The notes beneath the pieces were generated by a model. That model searched no databases and was not told the DNA's origin. It saw only the letters and a program-made list of their open reading frames with translations. From Vibrio sp. 16 (lineage in GTDB: Bacteria; Pseudomonadota; Gammaproteobacteria; Enterobacterales; Vibrionaceae), in the NCBI RefSeq assembly GCF_963681195.1, contig NZ_OY808997.1:248001-312000 (forward strand): a stretch of DNA of 64,000 nucleotides, written 5' to 3'. Position numbers and translations under genes: made by a program. This document shows, in pieces, positions 26,918 through 37,158 of the stretch. How positions within the stretch are numbered: position 1 is the first letter of the stretch; every line of letters begins with the position of its first letter.

Positions 26918-27039
26918 CCTTAAACCTATATCTACTCAAACACCAGTATTGTAGCGAGGTGCTGGTAAGGTTGCTATGGTTCGAATACACTTTGCTCACT
27001 AAGATAAAGCACAATGTTAGCAATTAGATGGAAGCTGTC

Positions 27040-27798
27040 ATGAACAACTTGCAATTAGAAAGAATCCTTAACGAGAAGCTCTCTCCACAGCTAATCAAAG
27101 ACTATGCACCGAACGGTTTGCAGGTGGAAGGGAAGGAGCAGATAAGAAAGATCGTAACCGGCGTGACGGCTTCGCAGGCATTAATTGATAAAGCAGTTGA
27201 GCTCAATGCTGACGCGCTGTTAGTTCATCATGGCTATTTTTGGAAGGGTGAACCTGAACCTATCCGCGGTATGAAGGGCAAGCGTATTCGTACCTTGATT
27301 AAAAATGATATCAACTTGTTTGGCTATCACTTGCCGTTGGATATCCACCCTGAGCTGGGTAACAATGCGGAGCTGGCAAGGCTGCTAGATATTCAAGTGG
27401 AAGGAGGGATGGAAGGGCACCCTCAATCTGTTGCCATGTATGGTCGTCTCAAGACGGCTATTTCTGGTGAAGAATTTGCTGGGCGTATCAACAAGGTGTT
27501 GCAACGTGCGCCATTACATATTGCTCCCGAAGGGGCGGATAAGATGATCGAAACCGTAGGTTGGTGTACTGGTGGTGGCCAAGATTTTATTGAGCTAGCT
27601 GTCCAGCAGGGGGTAGATGCCTTTATTTCAGGTGAGATCTCCGAGCGTACTACATACACGGCACGTGAAATGGGTATCCATTATTTCTCCGCGGGTCACC
27701 ATGCGACTGAGCGATACGGTGTGAAAGCGTTAGGCGAGTGGTTGGCAGATGAGCATGGCTTGGATGTTGAGTTTATAGATATTGATAATCCCGTATAG
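27040..27798 (+). CDS. ybgI: Nif3-like dinuclear metal protein (YbgI family)
   Basis: 252 aa. It has the metal-binding VHHGYFWKG, HLPLDIHPELGNNA and GHHATERYG histidine motifs, and matches E. coli YbgI almost residue for residue at the start (LEQ..NEKL, DYAPNGLQVEGKE). The family is annotated as GTP cyclohydrolase I type 2/Nif3, but the true role in bacteria is unsettled. The ATG at 27040 has TGGAAG upstream; the one at 27028 does not. Confidence 0.88.
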   Translation: MNNLQLERILNEKLSPQLIKDYAPNGLQVEGKEQIRKIVTGVTASQALIDKAVELNADALLVHHGYFWKGEPEPIRGMKGKRIRTLIKNDINLFGYHLPLDIHPELGNNAELARLLDIQVEGGMEGHPQSVAMYGRLKTAISGEEFAGRINKVLQRAPLHIAPEGADKMIETVGWCTGGGQDFIELAVQQGVDAFISGEISERTTYTAREMGIHYFSAGHHATERYGVKALGEWLADEHGLDVEFIDIDNPV

Positions 27799-27831
27799 GG
27801 CCAAGATATTCTTGAATGTTGAAGATAAAAG

Positions 27832-27865
27832 AAAGGGTTGATGTTTGCGCATCAACCCTTTTTTA
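27832..27865. terminator. bidirectional terminator, ybgI and gltA
   Basis: AAAGGGTTGATG pairs with CATCAACCCTTT around a 6-base loop, T run after. It separates two convergent genes. Confidence 0.9.
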
Positions 27866-27880
27866 GTTACTTGTAAGCGA

Positions 27881-29170
27881 TTATTCACGTTCATGAATAG
27901 GCTGGAAGTCACGTTGTACTTCACCAGTGTAAAGCTGACGTGGACGACCGATGCGGTTTAGAGGATCACTGTGCATTTCGTTCCAGTGTGCAATCCAACC
28001 GATAGTACGAGAAATAGCGAAGATCACGGTAAACATTGATACGGGAATACCGATCGCTTTAAGGATGATACCTGAGTAGAAATCTACGTTCGGGTAGAGT
28101 TTCTTAGACACGAAGTAATCATCAGAAAGTGCGATACGCTCAAGTTCCATCGCTACGTCTAGTAGTGGATCTTTGATATTGAGCTCTTTCAGTACTTGGT
28201 GACAAGTTTCACGCATTACCGTAGCACGTGGGTCGTAGTTTTTGTAAACACGGTGACCAAATCCCATTAGGCGGAACGGGTCATCTTTGTCTTTCGCGCG
28301 CTCAACATACTCAGGAATGTTTTCCACGCTGCCGATTTCTTCAAGCATCTTCAGACATGCTTCATTAGCACCACCGTGCGCAGGACCCCATAGCGAAGCG
28401 ATACCTGCAGCGATACATGCGAATGGGTTAGCGCCTGAAGAGCCAGACAAACGAACCGTAGACGTAGATGCGTTTTGCTCGTGATCCGCGTGTAGCGTGA
28501 AGATTTTATCCATTGCCTGAGCAACAACAGGGTTAACTTCATATTCTTCACAAGGATTTGCGAACATCATATGTAGGAAGTTCTCTGCGTAGCTTAGGTC
28601 GTTGCGAGGGTAGATAAATGGCTGGCCGATAGAGTACTTGTAACACATCGCTGCCAGTGTAGGCATCTTCGATAATAGACGATATGCCGCAATTTCACGG
28701 TGCTCGTCATTGTTGATGTCTAGTGAATCGTGATAAAACGCAGCGAGTGCGCCAACCACACCACACATAACCGCCATTGGGTGAGCGTCGCGACGGAAGC
28801 CATGGAAGAAGCTTGCGATTTGCTCATGTACCATTGTATGGCGCGTTACTGTCGTTTTGAATTGCTCGTATTGTTCACGGGTAGGGGCTTCACCATAAAG
28901 AAGGATGTAACACACTTCTAAATAATCAGCATTATTAGCTAACTGATCAATCGGGTAACCGCGGTGCAAAAGAATACCTTTGCCGCCATCGATGTAGGTG
29001 ATTTGAGATTCACAAGATGCAGTGGCAAGAAAACCTGGGTCAAAAGTGAAAAATCCATTCGCTCCAAGTTTACGAACGTCAATTACAGGTGTACCTAGGG
29101 CACCTTCCATAATTGGCAGTTCGATTGGCGCTTGACCTTCAACATGAAGGGTAGCTTTCTTATCCGCCAT
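27881..29170 (-). CDS. gltA: citrate synthase (type II)
   Basis: Condenses acetyl-CoA and oxaloacetate into citrate. At 429 aa it is the hexameric, NADH-sensitive gammaproteobacterial type. Motifs: [27 protein letters not shown], and [14 protein letters not shown], which contain the catalytic His and Asp neighbourhood. It is divergent from sdhCDAB; the shared intergenic region is about 400 bases. AAGGAGA precedes the start. Confidence 0.98.
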   Translation of the reverse strand: MADKKATLHVEGQAPIELPIMEGALGTPVIDVRKLGANGFFTFDPGFLATASCESQITYIDGGKGILLHRGYPIDQLANNADYLEVCYILLYGEAPTREQYEQFKTTVTRHTMVHEQIASFFHGFRRDAHPMAVMCGVVGALAAFYHDSLDINNDEHREIAAYRLLSKMPTLAAMCYKYSIGQPFIYPRNDLSYAENFLHMMFANPCEEYEVNPVVAQAMDKIFTLHADHEQNASTSTVRLSGSSGANPFACIAAGIASLWGPAHGGANEACLKMLEEIGSVENIPEYVERAKDKDDPFRLMGFGHRVYKNYDPRATVMRETCHQVLKELNIKDPLLDVAMELERIALSDDYFVSKKLYPNVDFYSGIILKAIGIPVSMFTVIFAISRTIGWIAHWNEMHSDPLNRIGRPRQLYTGEVQRDFQPIHERE

Positions 29171-29567
29171 AACAATCTCCTTTGTTTTATTATTTAATCC
29201 GTCCAGGATGTTTGTGTGACATTTTTGTACGTGTATTCGTTATCAAAGTCAATTTCTCTCCTCTGATGTGTGCACTTGTTATGATTTTTTGAACACGTAA
29301 GGTTAAAAATCTGTGCTGTGTAGCAAAAATTGTTACATCAATTGTATTAGAATGTTGCCAGCCGTATAGTGGCGCAGTAAATTTTGGTGGAAACCTAATA
29401 AATTCAAGGCTTGAAACAAATGTGAGGTGAAGTTTTTAGTCTTGTTGTTAACAAATATTTTACAAAATACCCAGTCCAATATGAGGGTTAATTGTTAAGT
29501 AAATGTTAACTTTTGCAGGTTTTGCAACCAAAATTCGTTCATAACTATAAATGCTCAATGGAGCTGA
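29171..29567. other. gltA-sdhC divergent regulatory region
   Basis: About 397 AT-rich bases that must contain both promoters. A direct repeat TGTTA-N6-TGTTA (29493-29508) is listed separately. I cannot assign core promoter elements reliably. No ORF or RNA gene is supported. Confidence 0.5.
29493..29508 (+). promoter_or_regulatory. candidate ArcA-P binding site upstream of sdhC
   Basis: Two TGTTA units start exactly 11 bases apart, the spacing of the known ArcA direct repeat. ArcA represses sdh in low oxygen in E. coli. The site is about 60 bases before sdhC, suited to repression. Confidence 0.55.
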
Positions 29568-29960
29568 GTGAGCAAGCCCGTGAAAGAAAGAAAGTCAAGA
29601 CCTGTTAATTTAGATTTACAGACCATCCGCTTTCCGATCACAGCAATCGCATCTATCTTACACCGTGTCTCCGGTGTAATTACGTTTGTCGCGGTCGGGA
29701 TCCTACTTTGGTTACTATCCATATCCTTATCTTCCCCTGTCGGTTATGCAGAAGCAGTCGACATCGTAGATGGCTTCTTTGTGAAGTTTATCTTGTGGGG
29801 AATCCTAACGGCATTGGCCTACCACATTGCTGGTGGTATCCGTCACTTGTTGATGGACCTTGGTCATTTTGAAGAGCTGGAATCTGGCGCAATGAGCGCT
29901 AAGGTTGCATTCGCAGCGACAGCCGTATTGTCATTATTAGCGGGGATCATGGTGTGGTAA
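29568..29960 (+). CDS. sdhC: succinate dehydrogenase cytochrome b556 subunit
   Basis: A membrane anchor of complex II. 130 aa, three hydrophobic helices; RPVNLDLQTIRFPITAIASILHR (split here as RPVNLDLQTI and RFPITAIASILHR) gives the quinone site, and AYHIAGGIRHLLMDLG the heme His. GTG start after GGAG. It leads sdhCDAB. Confidence 0.95.
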   Translation: MSKPVKERKSRPVNLDLQTIRFPITAIASILHRVSGVITFVAVGILLWLLSISLSSPVGYAEAVDIVDGFFVKFILWGILTALAYHIAGGIRHLLMDLGHFEELESGAMSAKVAFAATAVLSLLAGIMVW

Positions 29961-30298
29961 AACATATTTCATCTTTTGGTCGTAATGGCGTGCACGATTT
30001 CTTACTGATTCGTGCTACTGCGATCATCATGACACTTTACACAATTTATCTGGTTAGCTTTTGTGCTTTCACAGATATTTCTTACGTATCTTGGACTCAG
30101 TTCTTTGGTGGCACGTTCACTAAAGTGTTCACGATGCTAGCGCTCGTTTCAGTACTTATCCACGCTTGGATAGGCTTATGGCAGGTACTGACGGATTACA
30201 TTAAATGCGCGAAGCTTCGTGGTGGCCTTCAACTCGGTGTGATTGCTGTGTTGTTAGGTTATTTCTTCTCTGGTCTATTTATTTTGTGGGGTGCGTAA
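29954..30298 (+). CDS. sdhD: succinate dehydrogenase membrane anchor subunit
   Basis: The second anchor, 114 aa with three helices. GRNGVHDFLLIRATAIIMT and LIHAWIGLWQVLTDY match E. coli SdhD and carry quinone- and heme-contact residues. GTG start overlaps the sdhC stop by 7 bases, indicating translational coupling. Confidence 0.94.
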   Translation: MVKHISSFGRNGVHDFLLIRATAIIMTLYTIYLVSFCAFTDISYVSWTQFFGGTFTKVFTMLALVSVLIHAWIGLWQVLTDYIKCAKLRGGLQLGVIAVLLGYFFSGLFILWGA

Positions 30299-32065
30299 GT
30301 GTCTATTCCAGTTCGTGAATTTGATGCCGTAGTAATCGGCGCAGGTGGTGCAGGTATGCGTGCTGCACTGCAAATCTCTGAGCAAGGCCTTTCATGTGCA
30401 TTGCTCTCAAAAGTATTTCCAACTCGTTCACACACAGTTTCAGCTCAAGGTGGTATTACGGTCGCGCTAGGTAATGCGCACGAAGACCACTGGGAACAGC
30501 ACATGTACGATACAGTCAAAGGTTCTGATTACATTGGTGATCAGGATGCTATCGAGTACATGTGTAAGAACGGTCCAGAATCTGTCATCGAACTAGAGAG
30601 AATGGGTCTCCCATTTTCACGCTTCGACAATGGTAAAATCTATCAACGCCCATTCGGCGGGCAGTCTAAGAACTTTGGTGGTGAGCAAGCGGCTCGCACC
30701 GCAGCGGCTGCTGACCGTACAGGTCACGCGCTTCTTCACACGTTGTACCAACAAAATATCAAGCACAAGACAACGATCTTTTCTGAATGGTATGCGCTTG
30801 ATCTAGTTAAGAATGAAGATGGTGCTGTGCTTGGCTGTACGGCTCTTAGCATGGAAACTGGTGAAGTTTGTTACTTCAAGTCTAAAGCGACCGTTCTTGC
30901 GACTGGCGGTGCAGGTCGTATTTACGCGTCTACCACTAATGCTCACATTAACACGGGTGACGGTGTTGGTATGGCGCTACGTGCGGGCGTTCCAATGCAA
31001 GACATGGAAATGTGGCAGTTCCACCCAACAGGTATCGCTGGTGCGGGTGTTCTTGTTACAGAAGGTTGTCGTGGTGAAGGTGGTTACCTTCTTAATAAAG
31101 ATGGCGAGCGCTTCATGGAGCGTTACGCGCCTAACGCGAAAGACCTTGCAGGTCGTGACGTGGTAGCACGTTCAATGATGATCGAAATCCGTGAAGGTCG
31201 CGGCTGCGATGGCCCTTGGGGGCCTCACATTAAACTGAAACTGGATCACTTAGGTAAAGAGACGCTTGAGTCACGCCTACCGGGTGTATGTGAACTGTCG
31301 CGTACCTTCGCACACGTTGACCCAGTGAAAGAGCCAATTCCAGTTATCCCTACTTGTCACTACATGATGGGTGGCATTCCAACGCAAGTATCAGGTCAAG
31401 CGATTAAGCAAGACGAAAGCGGTGCAGATGTCGAAGTTCAAGGCTTATTCGCTTGTGGTGAGATTGCCTCTGTATCTGTACACGGCGCAAACCGTTTGGG
31501 TGGCAACTCGCTACTCGACTTAGTGGTGTTCGGCCGTGCAACAGGTTTACACCTTGGCGAAACGCTAGCGAAACAAGCAGATGCGAAACCAGCGACTGAA
31601 GCCGATATTGAGCGTTCGCTAGAGCGTTACAACCGTTGGGAAAACAGCACTGAAGGTGAAGACCCAGCGCAAATCCGTAAAGATCTACAGCAGTGTATGC
31701 AGAACAACTTCTCGGTATTCCGTGAGGGTGATGCAATGGCTAAAGGTCTAGAAGAGCTAAAAGTGATTCGCGAGCGTCTGAAAAACGCACACCTTGCGGA
31801 CAAATCGACAGAGTTCAACACTCAACGTATTGAATGTCTAGAGCTTGAAAACCTGATGGAAACAGCTTACGCAACGGCTGTAGCGGCAAACTACCGCACA
31901 GAAAGCCGTGGTGCTCACGCTCGTTTTGACTTCCCAGATCGTGATGACGCGCAGTGGTTATGTCACTCGATTTACAATCCGGAAACAGAAGCGATGGCGA
32001 AACGTGACGTGAACATGGAACCTGTTCATCGTGACGCATTCCCGCCAAAAGCTCGTACGTACTAA
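30299..32065 (+). CDS. sdhA: succinate dehydrogenase flavoprotein subunit
   Basis: Oxidises succinate to fumarate with covalent FAD. 588 aa. Dinucleotide fold [15 protein letters not shown] near residue 10; FAD-attachment region [16 protein letters not shown] with its His; and the active-site Arg in the later [17 protein letters not shown] region. GTG start directly follows the sdhD stop. Confidence 0.98.
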   Translation: MSIPVREFDAVVIGAGGAGMRAALQISEQGLSCALLSKVFPTRSHTVSAQGGITVALGNAHEDHWEQHMYDTVKGSDYIGDQDAIEYMCKNGPESVIELERMGLPFSRFDNGKIYQRPFGGQSKNFGGEQAARTAAAADRTGHALLHTLYQQNIKHKTTIFSEWYALDLVKNEDGAVLGCTALSMETGEVCYFKSKATVLATGGAGRIYASTTNAHINTGDGVGMALRAGVPMQDMEMWQFHPTGIAGAGVLVTEGCRGEGGYLLNKDGERFMERYAPNAKDLAGRDVVARSMMIEIREGRGCDGPWGPHIKLKLDHLGKETLESRLPGVCELSRTFAHVDPVKEPIPVIPTCHYMMGGIPTQVSGQAIKQDESGADVEVQGLFACGEIASVSVHGANRLGGNSLLDLVVFGRATGLHLGETLAKQADAKPATEADIERSLERYNRWENSTEGEDPAQIRKDLQQCMQNNFSVFREGDAMAKGLEELKVIRERLKNAHLADKSTEFNTQRIECLELENLMETAYATAVAANYRTESRGAHARFDFPDRDDAQWLCHSIYNPETEAMAKRDVNMEPVHRDAFPPKARTY

Positions 32066-32083
32066 GGAAAGGAGGACATAATT

Positions 32084-32794
32084 ATGAAACTGAATTTCTC
32101 TTTGTACCGCTACAATCCGGATGTCGACCAAAAGCCTTACATGAAAGACTACACGCTTGAGGTAGAAGAAGGTTCGGACATGATGCTATTGGATGCTTTG
32201 ATTCTGCTTAAAGAGCAAGATCCGAGCATTTCATTCCGTCGCTCTTGCCGTGAAGGTGTATGTGGTTCAGATGGTTTGAACATGAATGGTAAAAATGGCC
32301 TAGCGTGTATCACGCCACTATCTGCACTAAAAGCAGACAAGATAGTGATTCGTCCACTACCGGGCTTACCTGTTGTGCGTGATCTTATCGTTGACATGAC
32401 ACAGTTCTATGATAACTATGCGAAAGTTAAGCCATTCTTGATGGATGATGGTGCGTTGCCACCTTCACGAGAGAATCTACAAACACCAGATGAGCGTGCT
32501 CATTTAGATGGATTGTATGAATGTATCATGTGTGCATGTTGTACAACATCTTGCCCATCTTTCTGGTGGAACCCGGACAAATTTATCGGCCCTGCGGGTC
32601 TACTTGCAGCGTATCGCTGGCTAATTGATAGCCGAGATACAGCGACAGATGAACGTTTGTCAAATCTTGATGACGCATTTAGCGTTTTCCGTTGCCACGG
32701 CATCATGAATTGTGTAAGTGTTTGTCCTAAGGGGCTAAATCCGACGAAAGCTATTGGCCACATCAAGACAATGCTGGTAAACCGCTCCGTCTAA
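32084..32794 (+). CDS. sdhB: succinate dehydrogenase iron-sulfur subunit
   Basis: Carries three clusters. 236 aa: the [2Fe-2S] Cys set CREGVCGSDG ... C, then CIMCACCTTSCPSFWW and CHGIMNCVSVCPKGLNP for [4Fe-4S] and [3Fe-4S]. AGGAGG precedes the ATG. It ends the sdh subcluster, 96 bases before sucA. Confidence 0.98.
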   Translation: MKLNFSLYRYNPDVDQKPYMKDYTLEVEEGSDMMLLDALILLKEQDPSISFRRSCREGVCGSDGLNMNGKNGLACITPLSALKADKIVIRPLPGLPVVRDLIVDMTQFYDNYAKVKPFLMDDGALPPSRENLQTPDERAHLDGLYECIMCACCTTSCPSFWWNPDKFIGPAGLLAAYRWLIDSRDTATDERLSNLDDAFSVFRCHGIMNCVSVCPKGLNPTKAIGHIKTMLVNRSV

Positions 32795-32810
32795 TTTAAC
32801 AACAAAAATT

Positions 32811-32832
32811 GCCGACCTACCAACGGGTCGGC
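32811..32832 (+). other. hairpin between sdhB and sucA
   Basis: GCCGACC and GGTCGGC pair around an 8-base loop. It lacks a T-tract, so it looks like an RNA stability or processing hairpin or weak attenuator rather than a full terminator. Confidence 0.6.
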
Positions 32833-32890
32833 TCTTAATAGCTCGGCATAAGACCGAAGCAAACGTGAAAACTACTGGTTAAGGGAAAAT

Positions 32891-35716
32891 ATGCACAACG
32901 GCGTGATGAAGGCATGGCTCGAGTCTTCACACTTGGCTGGCGCCAATGCTACGTATGTAGAGGACCTCTACGAACTGTATCTAAGTGACCCCGATCTGGT
33001 AAGTGAGGAGTGGAAACGCGTATTTGATGGTTTACCTAAGCCATCAGAAGAAGTGGTTGAACAACCACATTCGCGTGTCCGTGACTACTTCCGACGACTC
33101 GCTCAAGAAACAAAGCATTACAGTGTCCAGGTTAGTGATCCAGATGTCGACGCTAAACAAGTAAAAGTACTCCAATTAATCAATGCTTACCGATTCCGAG
33201 GACACGAAGCGGCACAGCTTGACCCTCTTGGTTTATGGCAACGCCCACCTGTGGCGGAGCTTGACCCAGCATTCCACAATCTTACCGAAGATGACCTCGA
33301 AGAAACTTTCAACGTAGGTTCTTTTGCCGTTGGCCAAGAGACCATGCCGTTGAAAGATATCTATTCAGCTCTTAAAAAAACCTACTGTGGTTCTATCGGT
33401 GCAGAGTACATGCACATGACAGACACAGAGCAGAAGCGTTGGATCCAGCAACGTTTAGAGTCTGTAGTTGGTCAGCCTTCTTTTACTAATGAAGAAAAGC
33501 AAACCTTCCTAGATGAGCTGACAGCAGCTGAAGGCTTAGAACGTTACCTAGGTGCAAAATTCCCGGGTGCGAAGCGATTCTCATTAGAAGGCGGTGATGC
33601 GCTCATTCCGATGACGAAAGAGTTGATTCGTCACGCGGGTGCGAGTGGAATGCGCGAAGTGGTTATCGGTATGGCTCACCGTGGACGTCTTAACATGTTG
33701 GTTAACGTGTTGGGCAAGAAACCACAAGACCTATTCGACGAGTTTGCTGGTAAGCACGATGAAACGTGGGGTACGGGTGACGTTAAGTATCACCAAGGTT
33801 TCTCTGCGGATTTCGCAACGCCAGGTGGTGATGTTCACTTAGCGTTAGCGTTTAACCCGTCTCACCTTGAAATTGTAAACCCAGTAGTTATTGGTTCAGT
33901 TCGTGCCCGCCAAGACCGTTTAGGCGACACGACAGGCAGTACAGTTCTGCCAATTACCATTCACGGTGACTCTGCAATAGCGGGTCAAGGGGTTGTGCAA
34001 GAGACATTCAATATGTCGCAAGCTCGTGGTTTCTGTGTTGGTGGTACTGTGCGTATCGTTGTGAACAACCAAGTTGGTTTCACAACCTCCAATCCGAATG
34101 ATACCCGCTCGACCATGTACTGTACTGACATCGCTAAGATGGTACAGGCGCCAATTTTCCACGTGAATGCTGATGATCCAGAAGCGGTTGCTTTTGTTAC
34201 TCGTATCGCACTGGATTACCGAAATGAGTTCAAGCGTGATGTTGTGATTGATCTGGTTTGTTATCGCCGTCACGGCCACAATGAAGCGGATGAGCCTAAT
34301 GCGACTCAGCCTCTGATGTATCAGAAGATTAAGAAGCACCCAACACCACGCAAGCTATACGCTGATGTGCTGATGGAAAAAGGTGTTCTCGGTATTGATA
34401 CCGCTACTCAGCTCGTGAACGAGTATCGTGATGCGCTTGACCATGGTGAAGTTGTGGTTAAAGAGTGGCGTCCGATGGCTCTGCATTCGGTTGACTGGTC
34501 TCCATACTTAGGGCATGACTGGGATGTAGAGTGGAACAGCAAGTTTGATACAACCCGCTTAGTTGAGCTTGGTCAACGCTTGTGTAACTACCCAGAGAGT
34601 CACAAGCTACAAAGTCGAGTTAACAAGCTCTACAATGATCGCAAAGCGATGGTTAGTGGTGAGAAAGCGATTGACTGGGGTATGGCTGAAACGTTGGCGT
34701 ATGCGACACTTGTCGACGATGGCAAGCGTATTCGTATCTCGGGTCAGGATTCTGGGCGTGGTACATTCTTCCATCGCCACTCTGTACTTCATAACCAGAA
34801 TGATGCAAGTACTTACATTCCACTGGCAAATATCCATGACAAACAAGGTCCTTTCCAAGTTTTTGACTCTGTATTGTCTGAAGAAGCGGTTCTCGCATTC
34901 GAGTATGGTTACGCAACGGCTGAGCCGGGTGGTTTAACCATTTGGGAAGCGCAATTTGGTGATTTTGCCAACGGTGCGCAGGTGGTGATTGACCAATTCA
35001 TCTCGTCTGGTGAGCAGAAATGGGCACGTCTATGTGGTCTAACGATGTTGCTCCCTCACGGTTATGAAGGTCAAGGTCCTGAGCACTCATCCGCACGTTT
35101 AGAGCGCTACCTTCAGTTGTGTGCTGAGCAAAACATGCAGGTTGTTGTACCATCAACTCCGGCTCAGGTTTACCACATGATTCGCCGCCAGGTTGTTCGT
35201 CCAATGCGTCGACCACTGGTTGTTATGTCACCTAAGTCACTGCTTCGTCACCCACTGTGTACGTCGACATTAGAGGATCTGGCGGAAGGTACATTCCAAC
35301 CAGCGATTCCAGAAATCGACAGCTTGGACGCATCGAAAGTGAAACGTGTTGTGTTCTGTTCAGGTAAGGTTTACTTCGACCTACTAGAACAGCGCCGCAA
35401 TAATGAGCAAGACGATGTGGCAATTGTTCGTATTGAGCAGCTATACCCATTCCCGATGGATGAAGTGAAAGCGGCGATCGAACAGTACACCAATGTAGAA
35501 GACTTTGTATGGTGTCAAGAAGAGCCTCAAAACCAGGGTGCTTGGTACTGTAGTCAACATAACTTCCGTGCTGCCATTCCAGCAGGTGCAGATCTTAAAT
35601 ACGCTGGTCGTCCAGCATCAGCATCACCTGCAGTAGGTTACATGTCAGTACACTTGAAACAACAGAAAGCGTTAGTTGAAGACGCACTAAACGTGAATAC
35701 AAAAACTTCGGACTAA
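32891..35716 (+). CDS. sucA: 2-oxoglutarate dehydrogenase E1 component
   Basis: The thiamine-diphosphate decarboxylase of the 2-oxoglutarate dehydrogenase complex. 941 aa. The N-terminus matches E. coli SucA (KAWLESSHLAGANATYVEDLYE), and ThDP/active-site segments include GMAHRGRLNMLVNVLGK and CYRRHGHNEADEP. AAGGGAA precedes the start. It is followed 28 bases later by sucB. Confidence 0.97.
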   Translation: MHNGVMKAWLESSHLAGANATYVEDLYELYLSDPDLVSEEWKRVFDGLPKPSEEVVEQPHSRVRDYFRRLAQETKHYSVQVSDPDVDAKQVKVLQLINAYRFRGHEAAQLDPLGLWQRPPVAELDPAFHNLTEDDLEETFNVGSFAVGQETMPLKDIYSALKKTYCGSIGAEYMHMTDTEQKRWIQQRLESVVGQPSFTNEEKQTFLDELTAAEGLERYLGAKFPGAKRFSLEGGDALIPMTKELIRHAGASGMREVVIGMAHRGRLNMLVNVLGKKPQDLFDEFAGKHDETWGTGDVKYHQGFSADFATPGGDVHLALAFNPSHLEIVNPVVIGSVRARQDRLGDTTGSTVLPITIHGDSAIAGQGVVQETFNMSQARGFCVGGTVRIVVNNQVGFTTSNPNDTRSTMYCTDIAKMVQAPIFHVNADDPEAVAFVTRIALDYRNEFKRDVVIDLVCYRRHGHNEADEPNATQPLMYQKIKKHPTPRKLYADVLMEKGVLGIDTATQLVNEYRDALDHGEVVVKEWRPMALHSVDWSPYLGHDWDVEWNSKFDTTRLVELGQRLCNYPESHKLQSRVNKLYNDRKAMVSGEKAIDWGMAETLAYATLVDDGKRIRISGQDSGRGTFFHRHSVLHNQNDASTYIPLANIHDKQGPFQVFDSVLSEEAVLAFEYGYATAEPGGLTIWEAQFGDFANGAQVVIDQFISSGEQKWARLCGLTMLLPHGYEGQGPEHSSARLERYLQLCAEQNMQVVVPSTPAQVYHMIRRQVVRPMRRPLVVMSPKSLLRHPLCTSTLEDLAEGTFQPAIPEIDSLDASKVKRVVFCSGKVYFDLLEQRRNNEQDDVAIVRIEQLYPFPMDEVKAAIEQYTNVEDFVWCQEEPQNQGAWYCSQHNFRAAIPAGADLKYAGRPASASPAVGYMSVHLKQQKALVEDALNVNTKTSD

Positions 35717-35744
35717 GAACTAGAAGTTAAAGGAAGAAACCGAT

Positions 35745-36953
35745 ATGACAATTGAAATTCTGGTTCCAGATTTACCTGAATCTGTCGCTGACGCTACGGT
35801 AGCGACATGGCACAAACAACCAGGCGACACGGTAGAGCGTGATGAAGTTCTGGTTGATATCGAAACAGACAAAGTTGTACTTGAAGTACCAGCTCCAGAA
35901 GCAGGCGTACTTGAAGCAATCATCGAGGAAGAAGGCGCGACAGTACTTTCTAAGCAGCTAATCGCTAAGCTTAAACCAGGTGCAGTTGCCGGCGAGCCTA
36001 CGACGGACACAACTGAATCAACAGAAGCGTCTCCAGATAAGCGCCACAAAGCTTCTCTAACTGAAGAAAGCAACGATGCGTTAAGCCCAGCGGTTCGCCG
36101 TCTTCTAGCTGAACATAGCCTAGAAGCTAGCCAAGTGAAAGGCACTGGTGTGGGTGGTCGTATTACTCGTGAAGATATTGAAGCTTACATAGCGAATGCG
36201 AAAGCGGCGCCTAAAGCAGAAGATCCTGCGGCAGTAGAAGCTCCAGCAGCAGCTCGTAGCCAAAAACGTGTACCAATGACTCGCCTACGTAAGACTGTTG
36301 CAAACCGTCTTCTAGAAGCGAAGAACAACACGGCAATGCTAACGACGTTTAACGAAGTGAATATGAAGCCAATCATGGACCTTCGTAAGCAGTACAAAGA
36401 CCAGTTCGAAGAGCGTCACGGTATTCGTCTAGGCTTTATGTCTTTCTACGTGAAAGCGGTAACGGAAGCACTAAAACGCTACCCAGAAGTGAACGCGTCT
36501 ATCGACGGTGATGACATTGTTTACCACAACTACTTCGACATCAGCATGGCGGTATCTACGCCACGTGGTCTAGTAACGCCAGTACTGAAAGACTGCGACA
36601 CACTAGGTTTTGCTGACGTAGAGAAAGGCATCAAAGAGCTAGCAATCAAAGGCCGTGACGGCAAGCTAACGGTTGATGAACTAATGGGTGGTAACTTCAC
36701 TATCACTAACGGTGGTGTATTTGGTTCACTAATGTCTACGCCAATCATCAACCCGCCGCAATCTGCAATTCTTGGCATGCACAAGATCCAAGAACGTCCT
36801 ATGGCAGTTGATGGCAAAGTAGAAATTCTGCCGATGATGTACCTAGCGTTATCTTACGACCACCGTCTAATCGATGGCCGTGAGTCAGTGGGCTTCTTAG
36901 TAACCATTAAAGAGCTACTAGAAGATCCAGCACGTCTGCTATTAGACGTTTAA
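35745..36953 (+). CDS. sucB: dihydrolipoyllysine succinyltransferase, E2
   Basis: Forms the 24-meric core and transfers succinyl to CoA. 402 aa: lipoyl domain (about 1-77; lipoylated Lys43 in [10 protein letters not shown]), a linker, the E1/E3-binding domain (about 108-145; [16 protein letters not shown]) and the catalytic domain with [11 protein letters not shown] (His373). E3 (lpd) is not in this window. Confidence 0.98.
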   Translation: MTIEILVPDLPESVADATVATWHKQPGDTVERDEVLVDIETDKVVLEVPAPEAGVLEAIIEEEGATVLSKQLIAKLKPGAVAGEPTTDTTESTEASPDKRHKASLTEESNDALSPAVRRLLAEHSLEASQVKGTGVGGRITREDIEAYIANAKAAPKAEDPAAVEAPAAARSQKRVPMTRLRKTVANRLLEAKNNTAMLTTFNEVNMKPIMDLRKQYKDQFEERHGIRLGFMSFYVKAVTEALKRYPEVNASIDGDDIVYHNYFDISMAVSTPRGLVTPVLKDCDTLGFADVEKGIKELAIKGRDGKLTVDELMGGNFTITNGGVFGSLMSTPIINPPQSAILGMHKIQERPMAVDGKVEILPMMYLALSYDHRLIDGRESVGFLVTIKELLEDPARLLLDV

Positions 36954-36962
36954 TATCGCTAA

Positions 36963-37031
36963 AACGTCTAGTTGCCGTTGGTAACTAGACGTTCGATAGT
37001 TTCAAAGGCTAGACTGGCTCAGCGTCTGGCC
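36963..37031 (+). other. two hairpins between sucB and sucC
   Basis: AACGTCTAGTT/AACTAGACGTT (36963-36993, 9-base loop) and GGCTAGAC/GTCTGGCC (37007-37031). Neither is followed by a T-run. Further on a perfect CCCTTAAGGG lies at 37130-37139 near the sucC ribosome-binding region. The spacer is 205 bases and likely shapes differential expression of sucCD. Confidence 0.6.
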
Positions 37032-37158
37032 TTCACTTGAGTCACTATTTGTTGTTGAAATAATTAGTGATTTATTTGAGAAGACCCTACAGACGCCCGC
37101 AACATAGCGGCGTTATGGAAATAATAATCCCTTAAGGGAAAATAAACGGAATATCAAA

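Noticed and set aside
36963..37031. Intrinsic terminator between sucB and sucC
   Set aside because: Both hairpins lack a following T-tract, so they are listed as RNA structures and not as terminators.
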